Below, piece by piece: positions 13,101-18,707 of a stretch of 64,000 bases of DNA (position 1 is the stretch's first letter; each line of letters starts with the position of its first letter). The stretch covers positions 1 to 64,000 of the forward strand of contig CAZWYI010000009.1 of the NCBI GenBank assembly GCA_964638155.1. The letters are read 5' to 3'. The notes beneath the pieces are model-generated. The model was given only the letters and a program-made list of their open reading frames with translations, had not been told where the DNA came from and searched no databases. This DNA is from CAYZTD01 sp964638155. Lineage in GTDB: Archaea; Thermoplasmatota; E2; DHVEG-1. Made by a program: the position numbers and the translations under genes.

Positions 13101-13293
13101 CAGTCAAATTATCTGGAAAGATACATTCATAATCACAATTACACGAACCAATTGGTTCTTGTGCTTTTACGTTAATTTGTGGTGAATTAAATGAAGTAGC
13201 AGTTAATATTGTAAGTATCATAATTAATGCTACTAGGCTTGCATTTATTTTTTTTCTATAGTTTTTACTATCTTTTAGTAATTTATTTTGCAT
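4165..13293 (-). CDS. Giant multidomain secreted surface protein
   Basis: A 3042-residue protein from the ATG at 13293, chosen because GGAGG (13304-13308) precedes it by 10 bases; an in-frame start 14 codons upstream lacks this. Approximate modules: signal peptide 1-45; a carbohydrate-binding or DUF4114-like beta domain 60-250 (SHKDFNDALVLIRV); three SpaA/prealbumin-like domains 260-540 (each with 'TVPSGWTLTSI' or 'TVPDGWNLNSV'); then about a dozen domains of roughly 140 residues (590-2280) with a conserved pattern HGYY, CxxGIExIFxRYE, ExCxHxLYxFxKDNVC. Next come a 'NSLTLPWSAI...YWIHISG' domain (2445-2535), two Ig-like domains, one FN3 domain (about 2770) and a C-terminal DUF11-like domain (2878-3042). 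There is no membrane anchor. It probably forms long surface fibres or an S-layer-associated adhesin. Regular cysteines suggest intra-domain disulfides outside the cell. Its substrate or partner is unknown. Confidence 0.85.
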   Translation of the reverse strand: MQNKLLKDSKNYRKKINASLVALIMILTILTATSFNSPQINVKAQEPIGSCNCDYECIFPDNLTDKTTETMTGDLEGELHNYSYYDLSSIDTTDNQTQTQLWNIDSDVTHISLEFEFIGMEAGHSNVLGYYLDSDPSTWVGIFEIEGSDGHNHSNYDLPVFSDGNIGDKISIDNIPVKENNTIGFGIDTENGSIYKQFTENDLNPNKNDRALVFELCDNNYGKIYVLCFEDLRDDSHKDFNDALVLIRVTECCRELDPGNIIIDKVTDPSGNPQKFEFNPSWSDTNFFLNDTDPYYDSGPLDPGTYTITETVPSGWTLTSIDTFAGTNPDNVTINSNTATIELGSGDCVSLRYTNTQNKSQIIVDKVTDPSGDPQEFTFNPSWGSTFTLTDQSTPHSSGELSPGQYTISETVPSGWTLTSINGAHSTNGNTATINVESDKSYTVTFTNTKNGTIEIIKNSIGGNDTFNFTSSTLGDFQLTTVDNTAQKSFTNLPPGTYDVDETVPDGWNLNSVSVSDRSSISSLDLDPGETIIVTFNNTKDDEPFNDDEEEPEQTIQLGSPIIKNEYYTGQKWLDLIGGQTPVWINSSDEGSGTSEIWYKVSWSENYNTWTNPPWIEVKDNDVSSDPRYHDADRTIGNISIRLTFDISCFHEIHAWCWDKAKARNKNESIPVDFMVDADAPKNDGFEYIGPKYVLPGGARFISDETVKRIWANDTGCTGGVAGVCKLEWRLENWKTQLIAEGYVGDGDTDDTILYGDQYVIVSGDLDDDPGEIMIEIRILDECRHYLYHRAVDCLGNAHVDGVKQEEFVDITPPGINKTLPDHGYNDTIAEQIDGVHTGYLKAGEKITLEAEDNLSQAPVPCNSGLEALFFRWTWMDGNYPAEEELDGDWLVVNGSELCETYGWDDPEIANYWWYRVDSGYAEIIFNNECRHDLYYFAKDNVWNHGEVQHQRYLVDEGHPDVKLDLPDHGYEPIDDEGTSGYIKGGEPFYFNASDISCYEECKAGIESIFWRYEYDNDSDSIPENFPSGLDQYVISGEEIYNRYGEDYNLPEIRDYYWYKFDGNYKSFQFNENCTHKLYYFTKDNVCHRSKIYDHTFYVDDGIPNYTIEYPDHGYYEGCYNHLKCNTNLTINAYDLPDTECKAGIETIFFRYEFNDSDYPPEDNIYGYDTITGAKLVELYGEAYNIDSITDHLWFRVNASSVNIFFKEQCYHELYFFIKDNLCHRTDIQYRDYYVDNTPPTVYINENDLSKHGYYYNDTEEKGYIKADMHFNITAVDCHECSSEIETIFFRYEFNDNDYPPEDNIYGYDTITGAKLVELYGEAYNNSDMKPYQWYRINDTNAEVWFAENCTHKLYYFAKDNVCNPSQVFDTTFYVDDIYPEIRLDVSGHGYYYNETEQKAYLRAGKHFTLESGDSSENEECDAGIETIFFRYEWVDPSDGTSHYPEEGNIYGYDTIDGAKLVTLYGSDYDTSTITQYKWFRVNKSTVDVWFEEECRHQIWYFTKDNVCHRSHVFSRPFYVDDSDPDTWLSYPNEHGYDMDDTGSDSSNLHIKCGKEITIHAEDKPDNDCAAGIEGIFYRVYYNGVSHTEGTGTVRTGTSIAENYSYTNPEIINHDWMYVESTEVNVSFNENCEHKLYWFAKDNICHATEVYNETFYVDCSGPTLEFTYPDHGYYQDGGTYYLKEDTPITVTATDHPDNDCKAGIESIFWRYEWNGECYPTEGEDDAVNGTQLESDYGYTDPTITDYWWYRVNGNTTQIEFDEQCVHNLSIFAKDNVCNRGDIYTRTYNVDEKIPNVQLNVNGHGYYEDRDNVASTESEITKYLRKGKQFTLEANDDNGVTGCNSGIETIFFRYKWDNHVYPEDGNIYGFDIINGTKLVDLYGEDYNDIDITDHWWFRVNDSIVNLYFNEECTHYIEWFAKDNVCHRTDMYNEVFHVDDSIPEIYSETPDEHGYYYNETEDKMYMRVGKHVDLHAYDLPDNDCAAGIENTFFRYEWNGTEFPGPDESGWNIRTGQSIAENYSYTDPAFIGHNWYTGSTETRVTFNEECEHDLYFWAKDNVCHNSTMHHEKYYVDNSSPIIDLEVGDPNCTTDCPDCDGWCITNETQITITTSDLPNNECMADIEGIFWRYEFSGNTYPDDPNPDMNILNGISYSKVTGQNLIDWYEYSYANDSDLVEHDWYYTESDEVILNFSKECTHVLYYWAKDNVCHHTDVKCVNFSVDLTPPPKPIKTIDGFHAKLENPEGYPEDYDQWMIYPGTKICFNATDDVGPHSCGPFTIEYRVWYLGSWTDWMEYEECLSFTEGCLHILEARVKDCLGHTSEVDNESFWVCAPGGDSGPDITIIKPSWDETYCDRTLEVLIDASDSQTPKEELTVIAWIPAQDGAPRLYYYPEYNVSKYGDEYFHTFIDIYKYQDGTQLVLEALALDGDGNYKEAMGVPFNVCSNVLYDQWMDKGWNSLTLPWSAIPCDNSTGSVLASIDGHYDAVFYYNEIEDDWDSYVPDRGYNPLGTLEEGKQYWIHISGEGLRFFTDTNGPTVTIEYPENETILTNEYLSQDIWGTATDVETGIDEVKLAIYDENTSKFWNGENWVTEETLNNCSYNSTTEEWVYKETDNIDLTNCSGHVIYLGAFARDMVGCYDMDIVWFKFIDTNNPDIDITYPVDEDTYNDCIEPSEIKGTCVDLETVVTSTYIQIKDQTDNTWWDGATWGSKTDLNCIINYSASPVSWEYKPTVFPNWLAGHDYSIYATGYDAAGNSGTDDALFNFICETQNNPPYIPNTPTPANESTVDLDVAKIKWYGGDPDVGDEVRYEHFFGPNPSSLTSYGKTTWHPYDHHGPFLSNLGIPLDSGVTYYWKIVAEDNHSAVSESPVWQFTTKAEDECDEVINIEKTVWNFTCGEDGCWDDSITACENSFVDFNISIEVPEDACTTCNGNVTDLLPAGLDYLDGSTSITVKNPGDSVEYLEIEPIQKSYATSGNRLIWNETNMGDPMVFSPGTQLYFYFTAKVTAFTGSLTNTATINAYYECIGEDPVSTTDTAFVSVGYC
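9318..9861 (-). repeat. Near-identical 124-bp blocks in adjacent repeat units
   Basis: Bases 9318-9441 and 9738-9861 match with three mismatches and are offset by exactly 420 bp (140 codons), the repeat period of the giant protein. Other units are much more diverged at DNA level, so this pair reflects recent duplication or gene conversion. Confidence 0.9.
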
Positions 13294-13629
13294 AATATAT
13301 TTTCCTCCAAATCTTTTTTGGATTTCTTTTATCAATAATTCTTTTTTATTCCCCCATACCTATAATTTAATCAGGTATAGCTTTACACTCAAATGACAAA
13401 TCATTATATAAACTTATCGATAAAAAAGTTTTAGAAAAATAAAAATTTTTTTTATGCTTGTTACAAGCTTTTAAAATTGCAATTATATATGACATCTATT
13501 GGGATAAATGTTTCATAGAACAATTAACTCCAGCAATATTTTATGTTATTCTCTACATTCATTTTGACAAAACCATGAAAATATAAATATGTAAATATAA
13601 TTATTATCTTTGATAATATTTATTTAACA
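13294..13629 (-). promoter_or_regulatory. Intergenic region with promoter of the giant surface gene
   Basis: This is a 336-bp AT-rich gap without a convincing gene. On the minus strand an archaeal TATA-like element (TTAAATTATA, within 13361-13371) sits about 25 bases ahead of a probable start near 13338, followed by a 45-base leader with GGAGG. A short inverted repeat (ATACCT/AGGTAT, 13356-13378) overlaps this element. I see nothing else in the remainder. Confidence 0.5.
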
Positions 13630-13890
13630 CTAGATTTCAAGAAATTTGTTTATTTCATTTGATAACTTTAGTTTCCTTTTTTTCTTTTCTTTTTTATCAG
13701 ACAAAATTTTAGATACAATTAAATCGTTTAATATTCTATACTTAGTCATATAACTAAAATTATTTTGTAGATTTAGTTCTTTACAATATCTGTCTGTAAC
13801 TTTTATCGCGCTATCAACGCTTTTACATACTTTATCTTTATTTTTTACAAATGCAATTGTTGCAATAGATCCATATGTTGATGATTTCAC
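13630..13890 (-). CDS. Small basic protein of unknown function
   Basis: An 86-residue protein starting at GTG 13890, supported by AAAGGAGAGG about 7 bases upstream. It is lysine-rich toward the C-terminus (KKEKKKRKLKLS), with two cysteines and no membrane segment. I do not recognise a family. The upstream region contains palindromic TATCA/TGATA elements that could control it. Confidence 0.55.
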   Translation of the reverse strand: MKSSTYGSIATIAFVKNKDKVCKSVDSAIKVTDRYCKELNLQNNFSYMTKYRILNDLIVSKILSDKKEKKKRKLKLSNEINKFLEI

Positions 13891-13920
13891 AGTTTTTCCT
13901 CTCCTTTAAAAATTATTTTA

Positions 13921-13951
13921 GTATCATATATGTTATATCAAATATGATATA
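13921..13951. promoter_or_regulatory. Operator-like ATATCA/TGATAT palindromes
   Basis: The stretch contains TATCATATATGTTAT (13922-13936) and ATATCAAATATGATAT (13936-13951), two overlapping dyads built from ATATCA...TGATAT. They lie 30-60 bp before the minus-strand small gene and about 115 bp before the nucleotidyltransferase gene. The same dyad recurs perfectly at 14595-14610, so a dedicated regulator is plausible. Confidence 0.5.
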
Positions 13952-14066
13952 ATAACTTAGATGAAAGATTGCTATTTAATATTTTTTGAAAAATTTTAAA
14001 AAAATCTTTCTACTCTTCTAACTTTTCAAAATAAAAAGTTTGAAACCGAGTTTTTTATAGTAATAA

Positions 14067-14399
14067 ATGATAGCATATAATATGCTTCAAATCTATAAAA
14101 ATCTTTTAAAAGACTCTAAGAAAGTACCTGGTGCTGTTATTTTATATGGCTCAGTAAGTAAGAAAAGATCAAGACCAGATTCTGATATAGATATAGCTGT
14201 TTTTTCTCATGATAAAAAAGCAAAGATTATTGCAGATAAAATTGCAGATGAAATTCTTTTTAAAAAAGGAAAAGTAGTTTCTATTTTGTGGTTAGATTTT
14301 GAAGACCTTAAAAAAAGAATTCATGAACCATTGATTCAAGATGTTTTAAGAGGTAAGATTTTACATGGAAAAAAGTTTGTTGAAAGCTTTATTTCATAA
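14067..14399 (+). CDS. MNT-type minimal nucleotidyltransferase (orphan)
   Basis: A 110-residue protein with the nucleotidyltransferase core: GAVILYGSVSKKRSRPDSD at residues 22-40 gives the G-S motif, and the SDIDIAVF acidic pair follows. A third acidic residue is likely in the 'LWLDFEDL' strand. Proteins of this size (MntA/COG1669, COG1708 type) are usually antitoxins of HEPN toxins, inactivating the toxin by AMPylation or polyadenylation. No HEPN gene is adjacent on either strand, so this copy is an orphan or has another target. Palindromic ATATCA/TGATAT elements occur on both sides of the gene. The reaction is inferred from family knowledge only. Confidence 0.75.
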   Translation: MIAYNMLQIYKNLLKDSKKVPGAVILYGSVSKKRSRPDSDIDIAVFSHDKKAKIIADKIADEILFKKGKVVSILWLDFEDLKKRIHEPLIQDVLRGKILHGKKFVESFIS

Positions 14400-14509
14400 G
14401 AAGATTAAGTACAGAAAAAAAGTCTAATGAGAATTTAAAAAAATATTTTTAAAGTTAAGAACTAATTTTGTGACTACACTCTTAATTTTACTTAGGTGAA
14501 ATATTGGTA

Positions 14510-14530
14510 GTGTAAAACCCACTTTTACAC
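14510..14530. terminator. Perfect 8-bp hairpin GTGTAAAA/TTTTACAC
   Basis: Bases 14510-14517 pair perfectly with 14523-14530 around a 5-base loop. It lies between convergent genes (nucleotidyltransferase and phosphatase). It could be an RNA 3'-end hairpin or a protein-binding palindrome. No T-run follows. Confidence 0.4.
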
Positions 14531-14594
14531 AGCAAACATTTAAATATTAGAAAATATGGCTTAGTATTTTTAAAAGTTAGATCACATCAACTTC

Positions 14595-14634
14595 ATATCA
14601 TATATGATATAAAACTTAATACCACATATGATAT
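14595..14634. promoter_or_regulatory. Second cluster of ATATCA/TGATAT palindromes
   Basis: ATATCATATATGATAT (14595-14610) is a perfect 16-bp palindrome, followed by CATATGATATC about 14 bases later. Both match the dyad at 13921-13951. They fall in the convergent gap downstream of both neighbours, so they do not look like an ordinary promoter operator for either gene. Confidence 0.45.
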
Positions 14635-14645
14635 CAAACTAAAAT

Positions 14646-15299
14646 TCAAAAGTATTTTTCTAGATAAGAATATACCTTTCTAAGATCTTTATCTACAAAT
14701 ACTTTATCTGCTACATCCTTAACACAATCATCAGCAGGATTAAAAGCAATTCCTAAGCCTGAAACTTCAAACATTGGTATATCAAAGCAGCTATTCCCAA
14801 CTGCTGCGATGTTTTCAAGAGCTATATTTTCTTCTTTAGAAATTCTTTTGATTGTTTCATCTTTATACATGAGTTTTACACCAATTAGACCTTCACAAGT
14901 AATAAAACCATCCTTGTCAGTTTTAATTCCATTTGAATAAATGTTTTTAATACCAAGTTTTTTTCCAACTTTATTAGCAAGAACAGTTAGCCCTGCACTG
15001 ACAATAGCTGTTTTAATATTGTTTTCTTTAAGTCTACCAATTAAATCTTCAGCACCATTCATAATCTTTGTATCTTTTAAAATTTCAAGAATTCTTTCTT
15101 CTTTAACTGGTTTATTGTTTTCAACCCAAAGGCTTGCATCACGTCTAATAAACTCCATGTCATCGATTTTACCTTCGATATATTCCTTAACAGACCTTTC
15201 ATTATCTGTCTTAAAATAATCATGAATATATTTCCAAGAAGAAAGTGTATCAACAAGCACTCCATCCATATCAAAAGCGACAAGCTCTAAAGTATCCAT
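14646..15299 (-). CDS. HAD-family phosphoserine phosphatase-like protein
   Basis: A 217-residue protein from the ATG at 15299. HAD motif I is AFDMDGVLVDT (nucleophile Asp), motif II is the 'IVSAG' Ser, motif III is a Lys near 'GVKLMYKDE', and motif IV is VGNSCFDIPMF. This pattern matches archaeal SerB-like phosphatases that release serine from phosphoserine or act on small sugar phosphates. The frame stays open for 49 codons upstream of this ATG, but that basic stretch (KERCRKYCYRDNRKK) does not resemble the family, and motif I normally lies near the N-terminus. No Shine-Dalgarno is seen, so translation is probably leaderless. Motif I has DMDGVLVDT rather than the classical DFDxT, so the exact substrate is open. 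Confidence 0.75.
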   Translation of the reverse strand: MDTLELVAFDMDGVLVDTLSSWKYIHDYFKTDNERSVKEYIEGKIDDMEFIRRDASLWVENNKPVKEERILEILKDTKIMNGAEDLIGRLKENNIKTAIVSAGLTVLANKVGKKLGIKNIYSNGIKTDKDGFITCEGLIGVKLMYKDETIKRISKEENIALENIAAVGNSCFDIPMFEVSGLGIAFNPADDCVKDVADKVFVDKDLRKVYSYLEKYF

Positions 15300-15486
15300 T
15301 TTTTTTGTATTTAGTTTAATTTTTTTTCTATTGTCTCTGTAACAATATTTTCTGCATCTTTCTTTATTCATTTCAATTAAGCGTGATAAAAGATGTTGTA
15401 TAAAACCTTTTATTATCACTTTTGGCTCTGTCAAAAGATACACCATTTTTCACACTAAAATTTATTACTCAACCTAAAAAAGTTAT

Positions 15487-15729
15487 TTATTCATTTGGTA
15501 TAGCAATATTTTGTATAAATGCAATTCCTTTATGATTCTCAATAATTTTTATGGTGTTGGTACGAGCTAGAGTGTACATACAAGCATGATGGACAGATAG
15601 TACTAGTTCCTGAAATTTATTATCTTTTTCAAGAGGCGTTACATTTAATCCTAAATCTTTACACGCTTTAAAAGAAAGATGCCTACTATGAGATTTTGTT
15701 AAAGCATGATCACTTAATACTTTAACCAC
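15487..15729 (-). pseudogene. C-terminal remnant of an SDH/ClpP-like serine protease
   Basis: An 80-residue fragment. Its content (ALTKSHSRHLSF..., LGLNV, VHHACMYTLARTNTIKIIEN) resembles the C-terminal end of serine dehydrogenase proteinase-type (SppA/ClpP-like, PF01972) proteins. The catalytic N-terminal two thirds are absent: upstream the frame runs only about 30 further codons (T-N-N-P-I-T... K-K-E-D-K) to a TGA, and no protease motif is found in other frames. The fragment could be a leftover of a deletion or a small stand-alone protein starting at GTG. Family recognition is from memory and moderate. Confidence 0.4.
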
Positions 15730-15890
15730 TTTGTCAGATTTATCTTCTTTCTTATCAGTTAGTGTTTTGTTATTAGGTGATATATTAATTGTTATTGGAT
15801 TATTTGTTCATTTTGTCATTAGAGATATTTTAAAAAAGGTTTAATTTTTATGAAAAGTTGTTTAATTATTATTTTGAAATATTATAAAAA

Positions 15891-16256
15891 TTATTTATTT
15901 TTGGCTCTTATTTTTTTCTTTATTTTACTAAAAACACCTTTACTATTATCTTTTTCATTATCTTTGATTTTATCATCCTTAGATGATTCTGAATAAGAGC
16001 TATCTTCTTTTCGTTCCGATAGTTTAATAATGCTAGAACAAGAATTACATGCTAGATTTTTTTTATTCCAACAATTTTCTATACAAATCCATCTTCCACA
16101 GTATGGACATTGTGTTAGTTTAGATTTTTCAACATCACCTTTGCATAAGTCACACTCAAATAAATCAAAAGATGTTGAACTCTGTGAGGGTGGGTCGCCC
16201 TGTTCTTTTACCCTTTTTATTACTTTGATAATTTGTTCTAAATCTCTCTTACCCAT
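15891..16256 (-). CDS. Small zinc-finger protein with charged C-terminal tail
   Basis: A 121-residue protein. Residues 33-75 hold four cysteine pairs in order: CDLC, CPYC, a Cys in WICIENCW, and CNSC. They fit a RING-like or double zinc-ribbon (treble-clef) fold with two zinc sites, as in archaeal 'AN1/RING-like' small proteins. The C-terminal 45 residues are a highly charged, probably disordered Lys/Asp/Ser tail (ending KIKKKIRAKNK) that may bind nucleic acid. There is no membrane segment. It is divergently oriented from the Lrp regulator, with a shared 110-bp promoter gap. Function unknown. Confidence 0.6.
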   Translation of the reverse strand: MGKRDLEQIIKVIKRVKEQGDPPSQSSTSFDLFECDLCKGDVEKSKLTQCPYCGRWICIENCWNKKNLACNSCSSIIKLSERKEDSSYSESSKDDKIKDNEKDNSKGVFSKIKKKIRAKNK

Positions 16257-16365
16257 TTTATATCTGTTTTGTCTATAGTTTTTTCCTTTAAATCTTTTTC
16301 TAAATACCTTTTTAGTGTTTTGGGTAGGAAAATAATTTAAATTATGAAGTGTTTATGTCCATATA

Positions 16366-16812
16366 ATGTCTTTAATAGATGATATTGATAGATCCATTAT
16401 TAAATTATTGCAAATAAACCCTAGAATATCCTATTCTGAAATAGCCAAAGAAATTGGTTTCAGTCGTAATGCAATAAAATACCGAATAAAATCCTTACAG
16501 GAAGAAGGATTTTTATTAGGTTTCCGAACAGTTTTAGATCCAAGGAAATTTGGTAAAAAAATAACTGCAGTAATTTCTTTAAAAACTGATTTGTCACATA
16601 TTAATCATGTTAAAAAAGAGTTGTTGGAGATACCTGAACTTCTAATGGTCTTTCAAGTTAGTGGTTCTAATCCTTTTACAATTGTAGGTTTATTTGAAGA
16701 TCATGATGATTTACAAAGGTTTTTAGATAATGATTTATCAGAATTGGCAATAAATGAATTTGATGTAAAAGTTATTATTGATGAGATAAAAGACAGTGAT
16801 TTTTCTATCTAG
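16366..16812 (+). CDS. Lrp/AsnC family transcriptional regulator
   Basis: A 148-residue protein. Its N-terminal Lrp helix-turn-helix reads DIDRSIIKLLQINPRISYSE followed by IAKEIGFSRNAIKYRIKSLQEEG. A C-terminal AsnC/RAM sensor domain (about residues 65-145) contains VISLKTDLSHINHVKKEL and VFQVSGSNPFTIVGLFEDHDDL, where the GSNPF-like turn normally contacts an amino-acid effector. It acts as an oligomeric DNA-binding regulator, usually of amino-acid metabolism and of its own gene. A TATA-like TTTAAATTA lies about 27 bases before the ATG with no Shine-Dalgarno, which points to a leaderless transcript. A long hairpin follows the stop. Confidence 0.88.
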   Translation: MSLIDDIDRSIIKLLQINPRISYSEIAKEIGFSRNAIKYRIKSLQEEGFLLGFRTVLDPRKFGKKITAVISLKTDLSHINHVKKELLEIPELLMVFQVSGSNPFTIVGLFEDHDDLQRFLDNDLSELAINEFDVKVIIDEIKDSDFSI

Positions 16813-16818
16813 TTGACG

Positions 16819-16852
16819 AAACGGCAAAAAATTTGTTGTTTTATTGCCGTTT
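16819..16852 (+). terminator. Inverted repeat AAACGGCAA/TTGCCGTTT after the Lrp gene
   Basis: A 9-bp perfect stem (16819-16827 with 16844-16852) surrounds a 16-base T-rich loop, 7 bases after the Lrp stop codon. It probably ends the Lrp transcript or separates it from the operon that follows. Confidence 0.5.
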
Positions 16853-16935
16853 TGTAAAAAAGAGTTTAAATAGCTAAATTGACTATTTATTAAATAAAAA
16901 AAATATGTTTAAATGTTTTTAGGAGGAGAATTAAA

Positions 16936-17298
16936 ATGGATAAATCAATTTCTTTAAAGGTTAGAAAAAGTGATATAGAAAGAGTTGGTGTGGTAAGAGT
17001 CAATGATGAAGTTCTTAAAAAACTCGGTGTGGAAGAAGGAGAGCGAGTTGTAATTTCAAAAAATGAACAAATGGTTCTTCTGAAAGCATTTGGGGATAAA
17101 ACGGTGAAAAAAGATGAGATTTTTATTAGATTAAAAGCTAGAGACGAATTAGATGTTAAAGAAGGTGACAAAGTTAAAGTTGAAGATTATGAAACCCTTG
17201 GGGAAGATATAAAAAAGAAAATGGGTGATGCAAAAGGAAGGATTGGTAAAGGATTTAGTAAATTAAAAGAGAGATTTAAAAAAGAAGAGGAGGAATGA
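16936..17298 (+). CDS. VAT/Cdc48 N-domain-like double-psi beta-barrel protein
   Basis: A 120-residue protein. Residues 5-92 carry two similar halves: 'SDIERVGVVRVNDEVLKKLG' with 'VEEGERVVIS', then 'KDEIFIRLKARDELDVKEGD' with 'KVKVEDY'. This is the duplicated psi-motif pattern of AbrB/VAT-N (Cdc48_N) barrels, here without an AAA ATPase. The last 30 residues are a charged, likely helical tail (KLKERFKKEEEE). It is the first gene of a tight operon, with AGGAGGA 9 bases before the ATG and an ATGA overlap with the next gene. In Cdc48 this fold binds adaptor proteins or substrates; here I infer a protein-binding or DNA-binding role for the coiled-coil gene products downstream. Confidence 0.6.
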   Translation: MDKSISLKVRKSDIERVGVVRVNDEVLKKLGVEEGERVVISKNEQMVLLKAFGDKTVKKDEIFIRLKARDELDVKEGDKVKVEDYETLGEDIKKKMGDAKGRIGKGFSKLKERFKKEEEE

Positions 17299-17576
17299 TT
17301 AATTTGGTAAAATTAACAGAAAAAGCTACGAGTTTTTTTAGGAAAATGCCGGGCATTGAAAAAAATGTTGACGAGTATTTGTCAGATAATCTTTCAAGTC
17401 TGTTAAAAGGTTATAAGATAGCTAGAAAAACAGATTTAGAAGATGCCATTGTTGATATCGAAAAGAAAGAAAAATCAGTAGAGGAATTGTCACATTGGAA
17501 GGATAAAACAAAACCAAAAGTAACAGATTTAGAAAATAGAATAGATCGTCTTGAAACAAAATATGGGGTGAAATAA
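17295..17576 (+). CDS. Small coiled-coil protein, member A of a local family
   Basis: A 93-residue protein with no membrane segment. The core 'VDEYLSDNLSSLLKGYKIAR' with 'KTDLEDAIVDIEKKEKS' and a C-terminal coiled coil (VTDLENRIDRLETKYGVK) aligns with the proteins at 17578 and 18384. The shared pattern is an aromatic-rich helix, then (Y/W)xI, then Leu-Glu and a heptad coil ending in 'LE.R...LE'. It overlaps the upstream gene by 4 bases, implying translational coupling. It has no recognised family. Confidence 0.55.
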   Translation: MINLVKLTEKATSFFRKMPGIEKNVDEYLSDNLSSLLKGYKIARKTDLEDAIVDIEKKEKSVEELSHWKDKTKPKVTDLENRIDRLETKYGVK

Positions 17577-17577
17577 A

Positions 17578-17928
17578 ATGGATGCAGGAAGCGCTATATT
17601 ATGGATTATTTTTGTAATTCTATTAGTAATCGCAGTTTATCTTGTTGTTAAATTTATTCGTTCATTTAGAGGTCGCAGAAGAACGTTAGAAGAAAAATAT
17701 GGTCATATTCCAAGTCATACTGAACTTTACTTTGAAGAATATTTTCCAAAGATGATATCTGAATGGGATCTAATTACTAAACCAAAACTTGAACGTTGGA
17801 AGAAAGGAATACAGGGCAAATTGAAATCAATTGGTGGCGAGATAAACGAGGTCTTGGACTATAGGAAAAGTTTAGATTCTAGGATAGGCAAGTTAGAAAA
17901 AGAAGTAGTTAAATTAGAAAAAAAGTAA
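17578..17928 (+). CDS. Membrane-anchored coiled-coil protein, member B
   Basis: A 116-residue protein with one N-terminal transmembrane helix (ILWIIFVILLVIAVYLVVKF), a basic stop-transfer (RSFRGRRR) and a cytoplasmic part. Residues 42-75 (HTELYFEEYFPKMISEWDL, then TKPKLERW) match the module of members A and C, followed by a heptad coil (SLDSRIGKLEKEVVKLEKK). The basic residues after the helix place the coil inside the cell. It probably recruits the soluble paralogues to the membrane by coiled-coil pairing; this is inference from shared sequence and operon linkage. Confidence 0.55.
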   Translation: MDAGSAILWIIFVILLVIAVYLVVKFIRSFRGRRRTLEEKYGHIPSHTELYFEEYFPKMISEWDLITKPKLERWKKGIQGKLKSIGGEINEVLDYRKSLDSRIGKLEKEVVKLEKK

Positions 17929-17951
17929 ATAATTAAATGTTGTGATCGTTT

Positions 17952-18368
17952 ATGTCTGCACTATCATCTTTAAGTGATGTAATAATTCAAAACTTTGTGA
18001 TTATCTTAATGTTAATAGTTGCCTTGCTAATTGTTTATTTTTTAGCACGTGCTGCTGTTAAAATCAAAGGCCTTGGTTTAAGGACTAAGATTTCCCATAT
18101 AGAACTGGAACATAAAAAAATCGATGCTTTATCTGAGAAACAAAAAATTGAGAATTTGAAGGAAGCAGCAGCATTACTTACTGATAGTGAACGTGAAAAA
18201 ATTGAGAGTATAAAAATTGATAAAGGAGTACTTGCACGAAGAACGATTGCACTAATGAGTGAAATAGATGAAAGAGTTGCTCGTCTTGAACGAGGGACTG
18301 AAAACGCCCAACTGGGAAAAACCATGGGTGAGATTATTAAAAATGAGAAAAAATTATTTAGAAAATAA
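17952..18368 (+). CDS. Membrane-anchored helical protein
   Basis: A 138-residue protein. It has an N-terminal transmembrane helix (FVIILMLIVALLIVYFLARA), then a long charged helical region with heptads (ISHIELEHKKIDALSEKQKI to VARLERGTENAQLG). It differs from members A-C in sequence but has the same design of membrane helix plus cytoplasmic coil. It sits between members B and C in the operon, 23 bases after the upstream stop. No family recognised. Confidence 0.5.
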   Translation: MSALSSLSDVIIQNFVIILMLIVALLIVYFLARAAVKIKGLGLRTKISHIELEHKKIDALSEKQKIENLKEAAALLTDSEREKIESIKIDKGVLARRTIALMSEIDERVARLERGTENAQLGKTMGEIIKNEKKLFRK

Positions 18369-18383
18369 GGAGGTAAAAAAGAA

Positions 18384-18707
18384 ATGGAAGAAGAAGGAGG
18401 AATTTTAGATTCCCTAGCTGAAAGAGTCGATGATCTTTTCATGCCAGATGAATATAGATTAAAGACAGATACAGGTTATCAAAGAAGAATGTTTGATAGG
18501 AGAATCGAAGGATATCTTGATGCCCATTTTGATGAATATATTTCAACCTATCAGATAGTTACTGCTATTGATCTTGAAAGATTAGAAGGTCGTTGTGATA
18601 CTGTTGAAATTAAAGTCGGTGAGCTAAAAACTTTTGCTTTGGATATGGATGCTAAAGTTTCTAATCTTGAAACTAGAGTTGATACATTAAAAGGGAAAGC
18701 TAAATGA
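18384..18707 (+). CDS. Soluble coiled-coil protein, member C
   Basis: A 107-residue protein without a membrane segment. 'EGYLDAHFDEYISTYQIVTA' then 'IDLERLEGRCDTVEIKVGEL' aligns with members A and B, and the C-terminal coil is 'DMDAKVSNLETRVDTLKGKA'. The N-terminal 25 residues are acidic (MEEEGGILDSLAERVDDLF). AAGGAGG lies 9 bases before the ATG, and the 3' end overlaps the next gene by 4 bases. With A and B it forms a triplicated local family of unknown function. Confidence 0.55.
   Translation: MEEEGGILDSLAERVDDLFMPDEYRLKTDTGYQRRMFDRRIEGYLDAHFDEYISTYQIVTAIDLERLEGRCDTVEIKVGELKTFALDMDAKVSNLETRVDTLKGKAK

Noticed and set aside
14067..14399. MntA-HEPN toxin-antitoxin pair
   Set aside because: No HEPN frame is found within several hundred bases on either strand, including broken frames.
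15299..15446. Longer N-terminus for the HAD phosphatase
   Set aside because: The extra 49 residues are basic and unlike any HAD N-terminus; HAD motif I sits right after the ATG at 15299.
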